The notes beneath the pieces are model-generated. The model did no database searches, had not been told where the DNA came from, and worked only from the letters and a program-made list of their open reading frames with translations. The translations under genes were made by a program, and so were the position numbers. From Opitutia bacterium (GTDB lineage Bacteria > Verrucomicrobiota > Verrucomicrobiia > Opitutales > Opitutaceae), in the NCBI GenBank assembly GCA_016187925.1, contig JACPIS010000002.1, forward strand, positions 124,001-188,000: 64,000 nt of DNA, given 5' to 3'. Shown here piece after piece: positions 49,195-58,385 of this stretch (positions are counted from its first letter, which is position 1; every line of letters starts with the position of its first letter).

Positions 49195-50835
49195 ATGCGC
49201 GCGCTCCTCGGTCAGATCGCAGAGTGGTTCCGCCGGCGCGGGCTCGCACCCGCCGTCACGCTGGCCTACGTCGCGCTGGTCGGCGTGTTCTTTTGGACGC
49301 TCGCGCAATTCTATCTGCCAGGGAAGGGCTTCAGCTATCTCATCGCCTTCGGTGCCATGAAGGAGGACATCCGCATCAGCAAGGTGCGGCGGCTCGACCG
49401 TCATGTGCAGCGCGCCTCCGCCGGCTATGACGCGCAATTCTATGTCCAGATCGCCATGGATCCCTCGTTGCGCAATCGCGAGCTGCAGCACGCCATGGAC
49501 AGCCTGCCGTATCGCGGACGGCGCATCCTCTTTGCGACGACGGCTTATGCCTTCGGGCTCGGGCAGCCCGCGTGGATTCTGCAGTCCTTCGCCCTGCAGA
49601 ACGCCCTGAGCTGGACGCTGCTCGCCCTGCTGTTGCTGCATTGGTTTCCGCCGCGGGACTGGGATAATTTTCTGCGCTGGGCCGGAGTGTTGCTCTCCTT
49701 TGGCGTGTGCGTGAGCCTGCGCAACGCGCTCTTCGATGGCCCGAGTCTGCTGCTCGTGGCGTTCGGGGTGTTTCTGCACGAGAAGGGCCGGCCGTGGCTC
49801 TCGACCGCCGTGTTCGCGCTCGGTGGGCTCGGCAAGGAAACCAACCTGCTTGCGACGGCCGCGCTTGCGCCCCGCCGGGGCGAGGGCTGGCGGGCGTGGG
49901 GCCGCGCCGTACTCCGCGCCGGCTTGGTCGCGCTGCCTCTGGCGCTCTGGCTCGTTTATATCGCCGTGAACGTCGGTCCGGCGGCTGATGTCGGGGCGCG
50001 TAATTTCGCCCCGCCTTTTGCCGCCTATGTGCGGAAGTGGCAGGACGTACTCGGCGGTTTGCCCGAGATGAACTGGCCGGATGTCGGGGCGCTGTGGAGC
50101 CTGCTGGTGCTGGTCGCGTTGACGGTGCAGTTTCTGTTCCTTGCGCTGCGCCCGCGCTGGGATCAGGCGTGGTGGCGCGTCGGCGCCAGCTTTGCCGTGT
50201 TGATGATCGTGCTCGGCGACGCCGTGTGGGAGGGGTACCCGGGGGCGGCCTCGCGTGTGCTGCTGCCGATGCAACTTGCGTTCAACATTCTGGTGCCGGC
50301 CGGTCGTGGCTGGCGCGTGGTGTTGCTGCTGGGCAATCTCACCTTGCTGACCGCCCCGGTGGCCTTGGCACCGCCCGCCGGCGAGGGCTACCAGCTCAAG
50401 GGGGACAGTTCCCTCTTGTTCGGCGCAGGGGGGCGGAACGTCGTCGTGACGTTTGATCAGGGCTGGTATTCGCCCGAGAGCAGAAGAGGCAATACCTGGA
50501 TGTGGTCCTCGGGGTCGGCCGTGGTCGAGGTGACGAATCCGCACCAATCCGTCTTGGAGTTTCGCCTGCGTTTCACGCTTGTCTCGACGGGCACGCGCAC
50601 GGTGCGAGTGCTGCTGAACGGAGCCGAGGTCTGGCGTACGGCAATCTCCGGGCACGATGTGCTTTCCGGCTCCTTCGCTACATTGCGTTTGGCTCCCGGG
50701 ACGAACCGGCTGGAGTTTGTCACCGACGAACCCTCCATGCAGGTGGGCTCCGATCCGCGCCCGCTCGCGTTCAGCGTGCAAAACCTGCGCATCGACCTGA
50801 AACGCAAGCTGCCGCCGGGCACACCGGCCCCGTGA
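49195..50835 (+). CDS. Multi-pass membrane protein with C-terminal beta-sandwich
   Basis: 546 residues. About eight to ten hydrophobic segments cover residues ~20-400 (for example LAYVALVGVFFWTLAQFY near the start and VGASFAVLMIVLGDAVW). The loop after TM1 has SAGYDAQFYVQIAMDP, a D-x-Q-F-Y/Y-D-A pattern resembling some GT-C enzymes, so it is probably a GT-C-type glycosyltransferase, although not a recognised family. Residues ~440-530 are soluble and strand-rich (VVEVTNPHQSVLEFRLRFT, TVRVLLNGAEVW). Start ATG 49195 (GTG 49192 possible). Confidence 0.72.
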   Translation: MRALLGQIAEWFRRRGLAPAVTLAYVALVGVFFWTLAQFYLPGKGFSYLIAFGAMKEDIRISKVRRLDRHVQRASAGYDAQFYVQIAMDPSLRNRELQHAMDSLPYRGRRILFATTAYAFGLGQPAWILQSFALQNALSWTLLALLLLHWFPPRDWDNFLRWAGVLLSFGVCVSLRNALFDGPSLLLVAFGVFLHEKGRPWLSTAVFALGGLGKETNLLATAALAPRRGEGWRAWGRAVLRAGLVALPLALWLVYIAVNVGPAADVGARNFAPPFAAYVRKWQDVLGGLPEMNWPDVGALWSLLVLVALTVQFLFLALRPRWDQAWWRVGASFAVLMIVLGDAVWEGYPGAASRVLLPMQLAFNILVPAGRGWRVVLLLGNLTLLTAPVALAPPAGEGYQLKGDSSLLFGAGGRNVVVTFDQGWYSPESRRGNTWMWSSGSAVVEVTNPHQSVLEFRLRFTLVSTGTRTVRVLLNGAEVWRTAISGHDVLSGSFATLRLAPGTNRLEFVTDEPSMQVGSDPRPLAFSVQNLRIDLKRKLPPGTPAP

Positions 50836-50842
50836 CCGGTGT

Positions 50843-51580
50843 TCAGGGTTTGCGGGCGAGATATCCCCAGCTCTCGATTTCCGAGCCGGCCGCGTCGTAA
50901 CGATAGGCGTGGAGGATTTCCGCTCCGGCGGCATGCAGGGTGGCCTCGACTTCCGCGCGCGGAATGCAGTGCATTTCCATCACCGGTTCGATCGCGAGCT
51001 TGCGCTTGGTCCAGCGCCACAGGCGCCAGGCGAGCGTGTCGGGCCAGAGCGTGAACGAGCGGCGGCGGGGCGTGACCGTGGCCGGCAGCTGGAAAAAGAT
51101 GGCGCCGCCCGGCGCGGCCACGCGCACGAATTCCTCAATGTAGCGGAGCGCGTAGGCCGGCTCCATGTGCTGGAGCGTGAGGAGGCTGTAAACGAAATCG
51201 AACGTATCGTCGGGCAGCAGGCGCAGGTCCGGGTGCGGGTTGTGCAGGTAGCGCACCCGCGCGCCGTGCTGGTTGTAGCGGTGGGCGTGAGCGAGCATGT
51301 TCTCAGAGAGGTCGATTCCTGCAACCGACTGAAAGTGCCCCGCAAGGGCCTGGCTCAGGCGGCCGACGCCACAGCCGAAGTCGAGGGCGGAGTTGGTACG
51401 CAATTCGGGATAGCCGGCACGCACGCGGGTGAGTTCGGCGGCAACGATCCGACGACCGTCGGCAAAGAATTCGTCAACCTGCCAGCGATTACCCTTCTTA
51501 TCCGGGTCGGTCAAAATGGCCCAAAGCGGGTCGGTCTGCGCGAAGCGATTCCAGTGGCGACGGGTGGAGGAGAGTCTCAT
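50843..51580 (-). CDS. SAM-dependent methyltransferase
   Basis: 245 residues. Motif I ALDFGCGVGRLSQALAGHF, motif II AGIDLSENMLAHAH, then DTFDFVYSLLTLQHMEP and VAAPGGAIFFQLPAT. N-terminus has HWNRFAQTDPLWAILTDPDKKG, a conserved opening of methyltransferases in glycan clusters. Substrate unknown. It lies 9 bp downstream of the glycosyltransferase at 51590-53287. Confidence 0.85.
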   Translation of the reverse strand: MRLSSTRRHWNRFAQTDPLWAILTDPDKKGNRWQVDEFFADGRRIVAAELTRVRAGYPELRTNSALDFGCGVGRLSQALAGHFQSVAGIDLSENMLAHAHRYNQHGARVRYLHNPHPDLRLLPDDTFDFVYSLLTLQHMEPAYALRYIEEFVRVAAPGGAIFFQLPATVTPRRRSFTLWPDTLAWRLWRWTKRKLAIEPVMEMHCIPRAEVEATLHAAGAEILHAYRYDAAGSEIESWGYLARKP

Positions 51581-51589
51581 GGCGAGGGG

Positions 51590-53287
51590 CTACCAGCCTG
51601 CGATGGCTTCCAACCGGCGCCGATAGCGCGCGCCGATGGCGGCGGGTGAAAAACGTTCCTCGATGGTCGCGCGGGCGGCGTCGCCCAGCCGTGCGGCCAG
51701 CGCATGGTCGCCGTGCATTTTCCGCATCCACTCCGCCGCGTGATCGACGTCGGCTTCGGCCCAGGTCTGCCCCTTGGCGTAGGGTCCGTGGTTGCGGTCG
51801 AGTGTGACGAGTCGGCAGCGCACCGGGCAACCGTTGGCAAAGTCGACAAATTCGGCCGTGCCTGACCAGTCGGTGGAGATGACCGGCTTGCCGAGATACA
51901 TGCTCTCCGCCACGGCGAAGCCGAAACCCTCCGAGCGATGCAGCGACACGAAGCAGTCGCACGCTGACTCGAGTTCGTAGATTTCGCGGCGGGAAAGCGT
52001 CTGCGGGATGAGCACGGTGCCCGGCAGGGTGGCCACGGCGGCGCGCAACCGCTCGAAGTCGGCCTGGTTGCTCGCGACGTTATGGACCTTGATGACGAGC
52101 GCGGCGCCCGTGCCGGCCAGGCCGGAGCGCCGGAAGGCCTCGAGCGCGGCGGTGGGGTTCTTGCGCTCGGAGTAGGAATTCAGGTCGTAGAGAAAAAGAA
52201 ACAGGAACTTGCCGCGGGGCAGGCCGAATTTATCCCGGAAATCGCCCTGCGGGCGATCGAAGGCGATTGCGTGCGGCATCACCAGCACCGGCACCGGCAC
52301 TTTCTCGGCGATGGCGTCGGCGGCGAAGTGCGAAGGAGCCCACACTTCCTGGCAATGGTCGGCGTATTCCACCCAGGCATCCGGAAATTCCGGCAGCTCC
52401 CACGCCCAGTAGCCGATGGTGTATTTGCCGCGGAAAAACGCCGCGCCGTGATGATGCTCGAGGTCGCGCATACCGGGCGCGTCGACGTGGACGACGTTCA
52501 CCGGGTGCGGGTTGTCGGTCTGCAACCGGGCGGCGAACGAGTTGTCCGTCATCGGATTCTTGCAAGGCAGGCGGAGGTCGACGAGCGCGGTCGGCAACCC
52601 GGCGGCGGCGGCGGCCCGCGCGGCGCAGCGCACCGACTCACCGATACCGAGATCGGCGCGGAAGTAGCCTGCGAGGTTGAGTCCGACGTTGAGATAACGG
52701 CGGGCGAAGTTGCGGTTCCACGGTGCCGTGCGGTTGGAGAAGTCGAACAGCGTCTCACCGTCGGCGGCAATGCGGCAGATCCTCAGGCGGCGGTTGCGCG
52801 TCTGGCGGCGCCAGTTTTGCAGCGGACCGAGTCCGCTGATCCGGCCCAGCCACGCGAGGAGGTTGCTCGCCGTCACTCCGCGCAACGTGAGTTCAAGGCG
52901 ATGTCCGTCGACCGGAGCCTTCGTTGCCAGTGGGGTGTGCAGGCAGAACGGTCCGATGGGCAGCGTCAGCGCTTCCGCGGCCGGTTGGCCGTCGAGTCGC
53001 ACGGCGAGGCCGAGTTCGCCGGCCGCCGTGGCATCGCCCGCGGGCGGTGGCAGTACTTCGCCCTCGATGGTCAGCTCCTTGGCATCCTGCAACGTCGGCA
53101 GGGCAAGCACTCCGGTCTCGCGGATCCAGAATGAATCCGTGGCAGTCTCGTCGTGAAACAGGTCTTGGAAACGGACCCGCGAACGCGGAGTCGGTCGGTG
53201 AGTGGCGGAACTGGGCAAAGGAGGAGGCAAGGTGAAGCAGGCGACAAGCGCAGCACGTTTAGGGAACAGACACGGCCGGATTTTCAA
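51590..53287 (-). CDS. GT4-family glycosyltransferase with N-terminal beta-rich domain
   Basis: 565 residues from TTG 53287, a start that overlaps the upstream gene by 29 bp and is uncertain; I saw no better ATG/GTG inside the first 40 codons. Residues ~35-165 are a strand-rich module with LTIEGEVLPPPAG and a VTASNLLAWLGRISGLGPLQNW close. Residues ~190-560 are the GT: LNLAGYFRADLGIGESVR, DAPGMRDLEHHH, GYWAWELPEFPD, LFLYDLNSYSERKNP and HRSEGFGFAVAESMYLGKPVISTDWSG. The GYFRAxLGIGE motif is characteristic of one GT4 subgroup. Donor and acceptor unknown. Confidence 0.83.
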   Translation of the reverse strand: MKIRPCLFPKRAALVACFTLPPPLPSSATHRPTPRSRVRFQDLFHDETATDSFWIRETGVLALPTLQDAKELTIEGEVLPPPAGDATAAGELGLAVRLDGQPAAEALTLPIGPFCLHTPLATKAPVDGHRLELTLRGVTASNLLAWLGRISGLGPLQNWRRQTRNRRLRICRIAADGETLFDFSNRTAPWNRNFARRYLNVGLNLAGYFRADLGIGESVRCAARAAAAAGLPTALVDLRLPCKNPMTDNSFAARLQTDNPHPVNVVHVDAPGMRDLEHHHGAAFFRGKYTIGYWAWELPEFPDAWVEYADHCQEVWAPSHFAADAIAEKVPVPVLVMPHAIAFDRPQGDFRDKFGLPRGKFLFLFLYDLNSYSERKNPTAALEAFRRSGLAGTGAALVIKVHNVASNQADFERLRAAVATLPGTVLIPQTLSRREIYELESACDCFVSLHRSEGFGFAVAESMYLGKPVISTDWSGTAEFVDFANGCPVRCRLVTLDRNHGPYAKGQTWAEADVDHAAEWMRKMHGDHALAARLGDAARATIEERFSPAAIGARYRRRLEAIAGW

Positions 53288-55418
53288 TCATGAATCCTAA
53301 TTCACGCCGGTCGCCGCCGCCGGGGCGGAAGGTTTTGCCTTCCAGCGTCCATTCCAGCGTCGTCAGCCCCGGACGCAGATCGAGGTCGAGCTGGTGCGCG
53401 GTCGCGGCGCCTTCGCTGAGCGGGACGGACCATATCTCGACGCCGTTGACGCGGAGATGAAGCCGCGTGCGGGAGCGACCGGCGACCGCGAAGTTAAAAC
53501 GCAGGCGGGTTGACGGGCCGTCCCACCAGAGGCCGAGGGAGGCTTGCGGTCCAGCCCAGCGCCAGCGCCGCGCACCGTCGCGTTCGGGTCCGTACCAGCC
53601 GCGCAGCGCGAAGACCTGCGGTTGCCCGGGCGTGGCTGGGCGATCATCCCAAGCGTCCTGCAGGCGTGGATCGGTGAGGTCGGGATGTACGGGAGAGATT
53701 GCGGCGTGCAGGCGAAAAACCGAAATCGGCAGAAGGGTCGGCACCGGTATTTCAGTCAGGCCAAGCGTCCGCAGCCCGGCGACGAGCCGCGCGGCTTCGT
53801 CGGCGTAGCCGCGGCGGTCGATCCACAGGGCGGAAACCCCTGTCCGCTCCAGAGCCGCCACGAGCTCGGCGGCGGGCAACGCCGCGATGTGACGCGACCA
53901 ACGTTGGGCCGGAGCGGTGCTGAGATGGCCGTAGGAAAAGCGCAGCGTCGACGACGTGAGGAAGGGGAGAAAGTGCTCGTAGTCGGGCATCGCGACAGTT
54001 CGGCCTGCTTCGGGGAAAGGCGTGACTGGCAGTTGGAACACCGCAGCGGCGGGCGGCAGAGCGCGCTCGAGCTCGGCAGCCAGCTGACGATGGGCGGACC
54101 AGCGGGCGAAATTATTCTCACGTGGCGCGCGCCGGGCGAGGGGAGGAGTCTGTTCCCAGCAGGTAAACGCGGCGCAACCTAACGCGAGCGCCACGGAGAC
54201 AACGCGCGGCAGACGGCGGGTTGCCCGCGCGAGCCGACCGCAAAGAAAAAAGCCGGCCCACACGGACGCGAAAACACCGATGCGTGTGCTCGCGCGGAAC
54301 ATGTCCACTCCCGCGGCTCCGAGCCACGAGTTCACGCCGCCGGCGACGCCGAAGACGATGAGCCACGCGAGACCCAATCCCGCATCGAACCCCGCGCCAC
54401 GTCCGCGGGGCAGGCGCCGCAAGGCGGTGACGGCGAGCCAGACGAATCCCGTCACCCCGAGCAGACCGAGATAATCGTAGAAAAATTCGCCGCCGCCTGC
54501 CCGCGCACCCTGATAGGCGCGGCCGAGTTGCGCCAGCGGCGCGAGGCGATGATCGGCCGGTGGCACAATCCAATCAAGCGGTCGCAAGGCATAGCGCGTG
54601 AAGTCGCTGAGGTCGCGCGTCAGCGCGGTGGCGTCGGGGCCGTGCCAGTGTTGCCAGGCATAGGTGGCGTTGCTGGCGACGAAAGTCAGTGTGAGTACGC
54701 CGAGGAAAAGCAGCTGCGGCGCCAGTCGGGAACGCGGCGCGCGCCGCTGCAACGCCAGTACCAACGCACCACCGCCGACCACACAGGCAAAATAGGCAAG
54801 GTAGGGATTGCCCATGCCCAGCCAGAGCCCCAGCGCGCCGCCGAGCCCCAGCCAGCGCCCGCGGCGGATTGGCGCAGCGTGGCGCGCGGCGTGAGCGCAG
54901 AGCAACACGAGCGGCGGCAGCGTGAAGGTCTGGTTGAGACTGAGCGTGATGCCCCAGCGGAGGTTGTAGTTGCAGAAAGCAAACCCGAGGGCGAACGCCG
55001 CCGCCCATTCCCAGCGACGGCCCAGCCAGCGCGCGCAGAGAAAAAAAGAGACGGCGTTCAGCATGAAGAACCCGGCGCCGACCAGCTGCACCGCGGCCAC
55101 GAGTCCGGTCAACCGGGCGAGCGCGCCTGTGAGCGTGAACACGAGTCTGTCCGGCACGGGGTAGCCGGCCCAATCGGCGCCGAACGGCGCACCCAGCCGT
55201 GCCGGGGCCGCGAAGCTCGTGAGGGCGTGCCTCGGTTGCTCGGCGGCGATCTGCACGCGCGCATAAACCTCGAGCGGGTCGCCTTCGAGCCAGTGCGGCA
55301 GAGTCCAGTCGTGCCAGCCGGTGCGTCCGAACACGAGCGCGACTGCGAGCCCGGCCGCCAACGCGACGGCCACGGCTTGGAGCCAAACCGGGAACTGGCG
55401 GGCGACGGGGGCGGGCAT
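53259..55418 (-). CDS. Large multi-pass membrane protein, GT-C-like, with C-terminal beta-sandwich
   Basis: 719 residues. About ten membrane helices over ~15-425, starting QAVAVALAAGLAVALVFG. The first long loop has LEGDPLEVYARVQIAA and LGAPFGADWAGYPVPD, an acidic pattern seen in GT-C enzymes. Soluble residues ~430-620, then a strand-rich C-terminal module (LHLRVNGVEIWSVPL; LDLDLRPGLTTLEWTLEG) related in style to the tail of the membrane protein at 49195. The ATG at 55418 gives the first TM near the N-terminus. Function not established. Confidence 0.7.
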   Translation of the reverse strand: MPAPVARQFPVWLQAVAVALAAGLAVALVFGRTGWHDWTLPHWLEGDPLEVYARVQIAAEQPRHALTSFAAPARLGAPFGADWAGYPVPDRLVFTLTGALARLTGLVAAVQLVGAGFFMLNAVSFFLCARWLGRRWEWAAAFALGFAFCNYNLRWGITLSLNQTFTLPPLVLLCAHAARHAAPIRRGRWLGLGGALGLWLGMGNPYLAYFACVVGGGALVLALQRRAPRSRLAPQLLFLGVLTLTFVASNATYAWQHWHGPDATALTRDLSDFTRYALRPLDWIVPPADHRLAPLAQLGRAYQGARAGGGEFFYDYLGLLGVTGFVWLAVTALRRLPRGRGAGFDAGLGLAWLIVFGVAGGVNSWLGAAGVDMFRASTRIGVFASVWAGFFLCGRLARATRRLPRVVSVALALGCAAFTCWEQTPPLARRAPRENNFARWSAHRQLAAELERALPPAAAVFQLPVTPFPEAGRTVAMPDYEHFLPFLTSSTLRFSYGHLSTAPAQRWSRHIAALPAAELVAALERTGVSALWIDRRGYADEAARLVAGLRTLGLTEIPVPTLLPISVFRLHAAISPVHPDLTDPRLQDAWDDRPATPGQPQVFALRGWYGPERDGARRWRWAGPQASLGLWWDGPSTRLRFNFAVAGRSRTRLHLRVNGVEIWSVPLSEGAATAHQLDLDLRPGLTTLEWTLEGKTFRPGGGDRRELGFMIENPAVSVP

Positions 55419-55515
55419 GGCGTAGGGTGTCTTGATGCGGGATTTTGGGTCGCGCGCCAATCCCGAATCCTCGGCTTGCCATGCCGCGGTGATTGCCGCT
55501 GAACAGTCGGACCGC

Positions 55516-56253
55516 ATGCAAGCCGAGGAATACCGCAAGATGGCCGACGTCGAGGACGTCATGTGGTACTACCGCGCGTTGCACCGGCATGTGGGCCGGG
55601 CGCTGCGCCACCACCTGCCGTCGGCGGCGGAGATCCTCGATGCGGGCTGCGGCACGGGCGGGCTGTTGCGTCGGCTCAAGCACGCCGAGCCGGCGTGGCG
55701 GTTGACCGGATTGGATCTTTCCCCGCAGGCCGCCGAGTTCGCGCGGCAACGCGCCGGGGTGGAGGTCGCCGAGGGCTCGGTGCTGCAACTGCCGTTTGCC
55801 GACGGGCGGTTCGATGCGATCGTTTCGTGCGATGTGCTCTGCCAGGTCGACGATCCGGTTGCCGCCCTGCGGGAGTTTGCCCGATGCCTGAAACCGGGCG
55901 GCGTGGTCGTGCTCACCATGCCGGCCTACCAGTGGATGTTTTCCTATCACGACCGGCAGGTGAGCAACCTGCGGCGCTACACACGCGGCGAGACGCTCGC
56001 GCTGCTGCGGGCGGCCGGCCTGGCGCCGCGGGAGAGCACGTATTGGAACATGCTGACGCTTCCGCTGGCGGTGCTGCGACGGAAAGTCTTTCCGCCCCGC
56101 GTGCCGGCGAGCGATGTGCTCTTGTATCCGGCTCCGGTGGAGGCCATCTTCAACGCGATGATGCTTCTGGAACATGGGTGGTTGGGCGCGGGGCTGGGCC
56201 TGCCGTGCGGCAGCTCGCTCGTGGCCGTGGGACGGAAATCGGAGCCCGCATGA
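55516..56253 (+). CDS. SAM-dependent methyltransferase (first of two paralogues)
   Basis: 245 residues. N-terminal segment QAEEYRKMADVEDVMWYYRALHRHV, motif I ILDAGCGTGGLLRRL, DAIVSCDVLCQVDDP, LKPGGVVVLTMPAYQWMFSYHD, and a C-terminal tail with KVFPPRVPASDVLLYPAPVE. The paralogue at 60363-61115 shares the EEYRKxAxxEDxMWYxRxLH opening. Members of this kind often modify a lipid or sugar. The next gene's ATG overlaps its stop, so translation is coupled to the epimerase. Confidence 0.85.
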   Translation: MQAEEYRKMADVEDVMWYYRALHRHVGRALRHHLPSAAEILDAGCGTGGLLRRLKHAEPAWRLTGLDLSPQAAEFARQRAGVEVAEGSVLQLPFADGRFDAIVSCDVLCQVDDPVAALREFARCLKPGGVVVLTMPAYQWMFSYHDRQVSNLRRYTRGETLALLRAAGLAPRESTYWNMLTLPLAVLRRKVFPPRVPASDVLLYPAPVEAIFNAMMLLEHGWLGAGLGLPCGSSLVAVGRKSEPA

Positions 56254-57251
56254 GCAACCAGCGGCTGTTCCGCCAGAAATTCACCGGACGCAGGGTGCTG
56301 ATCACCGGCGGGCTGGGCTTCATCGGCTCCAATCTCGCGCGGGAACTCGTGCGGCTCGGCGCGCGGGTGACGATCGTGGATTGCCTGGCGCCGGCTTACG
56401 GCGGCAACCGGCGCAATCTGGCGGGCCTGTCGCGCCGCGTGCGCGTGCACATCGCCGACGTGCGCGACCGGAAGAAGCTGCCGGGTTTCGTGCGCGGACA
56501 GGATTATCTTTTCAATCTCGCCGGGCAGACGAGCCACATGGATTCCATGAGCGATCCGGACACGGATCTGGAGATCAACTGCCGCGCCCAGCTCTCCATC
56601 CTCGAGGCGTGCCGCCATCACAATCCCGGCATCCGCGTCGTCTTCGCGAGCACGCGGCAGATTTACGGCCGGCCCGAATACCTGCCGGTCGACGAGCGCC
56701 ATCCGTTGCGTCCCGTCGACGTGAACGGCATCAACAAGCTCGCGGGCGAGGAATATCACCTGCTCTACAGCGACGTTTACGGCATCCGCAGCTCCGTGCT
56801 GCGCCTGACCAACACCATCGGGCCGCGGATGCGCGTGAAGGATGCGCGCCAGACCTTCGTCGGCGTCTGGATCAAGCAGGCGCTCAGCGGTCAGCCGTTC
56901 GAGGTCTGGGGCGGCGCGCAGCGGCGCGATTTCACTTTCGTCGACGACGCCGTGGAGGCGTTGCTGCTGGCGGCGACGCGGCGCGAAGCCGTGGGACGGG
57001 TGTTCAATCTCGGCGGTTGCGGGCGGGTGAGCCTCCGCCAGCTGGCGGACATGGTGATCGCCGCAGCCGGCGGCGGCCGTTACACCGTCCGGAAATTTCC
57101 GGCCGACCGGAAGAAGATCGACATCGGCGACTACTACGCGGATGACGGGCTCATCCGGCGTGAACTCGGCTGGCGGCCCCGCACCGACATCCGGACGGCG
57201 GTCGGGCGCACGGTGGTGTTTTTCCGGGCGGAGTTGCCGCATTATCTCTGA
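56250..57251 (+). CDS. NAD-dependent sugar-nucleotide epimerase/dehydratase with Asn in place of the catalytic Tyr
   Basis: 333 residues, extended SDR. NAD-binding VLITGGLGFIGSNLAREL; the substrate side has FASTRQIYGRPEYLPVDE and DFTFVDDAVEALLLAA. In the Y-x3-K site the sequence is VNGINKLAGEEYH, so Asn159 stands where Tyr is expected while Lys163 is kept. Catalysis is therefore altered or uses another residue. Overlaps the methyltransferase gene; the DegT aminotransferase follows 8 bp later. It probably supplies the keto-sugar for that enzyme. Confidence 0.82.
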   Translation: MSNQRLFRQKFTGRRVLITGGLGFIGSNLARELVRLGARVTIVDCLAPAYGGNRRNLAGLSRRVRVHIADVRDRKKLPGFVRGQDYLFNLAGQTSHMDSMSDPDTDLEINCRAQLSILEACRHHNPGIRVVFASTRQIYGRPEYLPVDERHPLRPVDVNGINKLAGEEYHLLYSDVYGIRSSVLRLTNTIGPRMRVKDARQTFVGVWIKQALSGQPFEVWGGAQRRDFTFVDDAVEALLLAATRREAVGRVFNLGGCGRVSLRQLADMVIAAAGGGRYTVRKFPADRKKIDIGDYYADDGLIRRELGWRPRTDIRTAVGRTVVFFRAELPHYL

Positions 57252-57259
57252 GGCCGCGC

Positions 57260-58369
57260 ATGAAATCAAAAATACTCCCCGCGGATCCCAAGGCCGGCTA
57301 TCTCGCGGCCGAAGCGGAGATCGACGCGGCCATCAAACGGGTGATGCACAGCGGGCACTACATCCTCGGCGCGGAGAACGAGGCTTTCGAAAAGGAGTTC
57401 GCGAGCTACCTGGGCGTGGCCGAGGTCGCGGCCGCCGCCAACGGCACCGATGCACTCGAGCTGGCGCTGCGCGCCGCCGGGATCGGGGCGGGCGACAAGG
57501 TCATCACGGTGGCCAACACCGTCACCGCGACAGCGGCGGCGATCGTGGCGGTCGGGGCCAAACCCGTGTTCGTGGAGATCGAGCCGGAGACGATGCTGCT
57601 CGATTTGGGCGCGACCGAGCAGTTGCTGACCACCGTGCGCGACCCGCGCATCAAGGCGGTTGTCCCGGTGCATCTCTACGGCCAGCCCGTCGACCTGCCA
57701 CGGCTGATGGAAATCGCGCGGACGCACAACCTCGCGGTGATCGAGGATTGCGCGCAGGCGCACGGCGCCGCCGTGGGCGGACGCAAGGCCGGGGCGTGGG
57801 GCCAGTTGGCCGCCTTCAGTTTTTATCCGACGAAAAATCTCGGTGCGTTCGGCGACGGCGGCGCGGTGGCGGGCAGCGATCCGGTGCTGCTGGAGAAGGT
57901 GCGCTTGCTGCGCCAGTACGGCTGGCGCAAGCGCTACGTCAGCGAACTGCATGGGCGCAACAGCCGGCTGGACGAATTGCAGGCGGCCATCCTGCGCGTA
58001 CGCCTGGGCCGGTTGGAAACGGAGAATGCCCACCGCGCCGCGCTGGCCGCGCGCTACACCGAAAGACTGCGGGACGGACCGGTCCGCCTGCCAGCGACAG
58101 CGCCAGGCCGCGTGCATGTCTGGCACCAGTATGTCGTGCGCACGCCGCAGCGCGACACCCTGCGGGCGCACTTGGAGCAGCAGGGCATCCTCTGTGGTGT
58201 TCTCTATCCCGTGCCGGTGCACCGGCAGCCCGCATACCACCGGGTGGAGCTGACCCTGCCGGAAACCGAGCGGGCGTGCGCGGAGGTGCTTTCGCTCCCG
58301 CTGCACGGCGGATTGCAGACCGGAGACATTGACAGGGTTTGCGACGCTGTGCTTGCTTGGCGGCCCTGA
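57260..58369 (+). CDS. DegT/DnrJ/EryC1-family sugar aminotransferase
   Basis: PLP enzyme aminating a keto-sugar nucleotide. 369 residues with SGHYILGAENEAFEKEFASYLG, ANGTDALELALRA, VIEDCAQAHGA and SFYPTKNLGAFGDGGA (Schiff-base Lys192). Typical length. Its position directly after an epimerase suggests the two make an amino sugar for glycan decoration. The specific sugar cannot be told. Confidence 0.9.
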   Translation: MKSKILPADPKAGYLAAEAEIDAAIKRVMHSGHYILGAENEAFEKEFASYLGVAEVAAAANGTDALELALRAAGIGAGDKVITVANTVTATAAAIVAVGAKPVFVEIEPETMLLDLGATEQLLTTVRDPRIKAVVPVHLYGQPVDLPRLMEIARTHNLAVIEDCAQAHGAAVGGRKAGAWGQLAAFSFYPTKNLGAFGDGGAVAGSDPVLLEKVRLLRQYGWRKRYVSELHGRNSRLDELQAAILRVRLGRLETENAHRAALAARYTERLRDGPVRLPATAPGRVHVWHQYVVRTPQRDTLRAHLEQQGILCGVLYPVPVHRQPAYHRVELTLPETERACAEVLSLPLHGGLQTGDIDRVCDAVLAWRP

Positions 58370-58385
58370 ACCCCGGTCACCCGCC

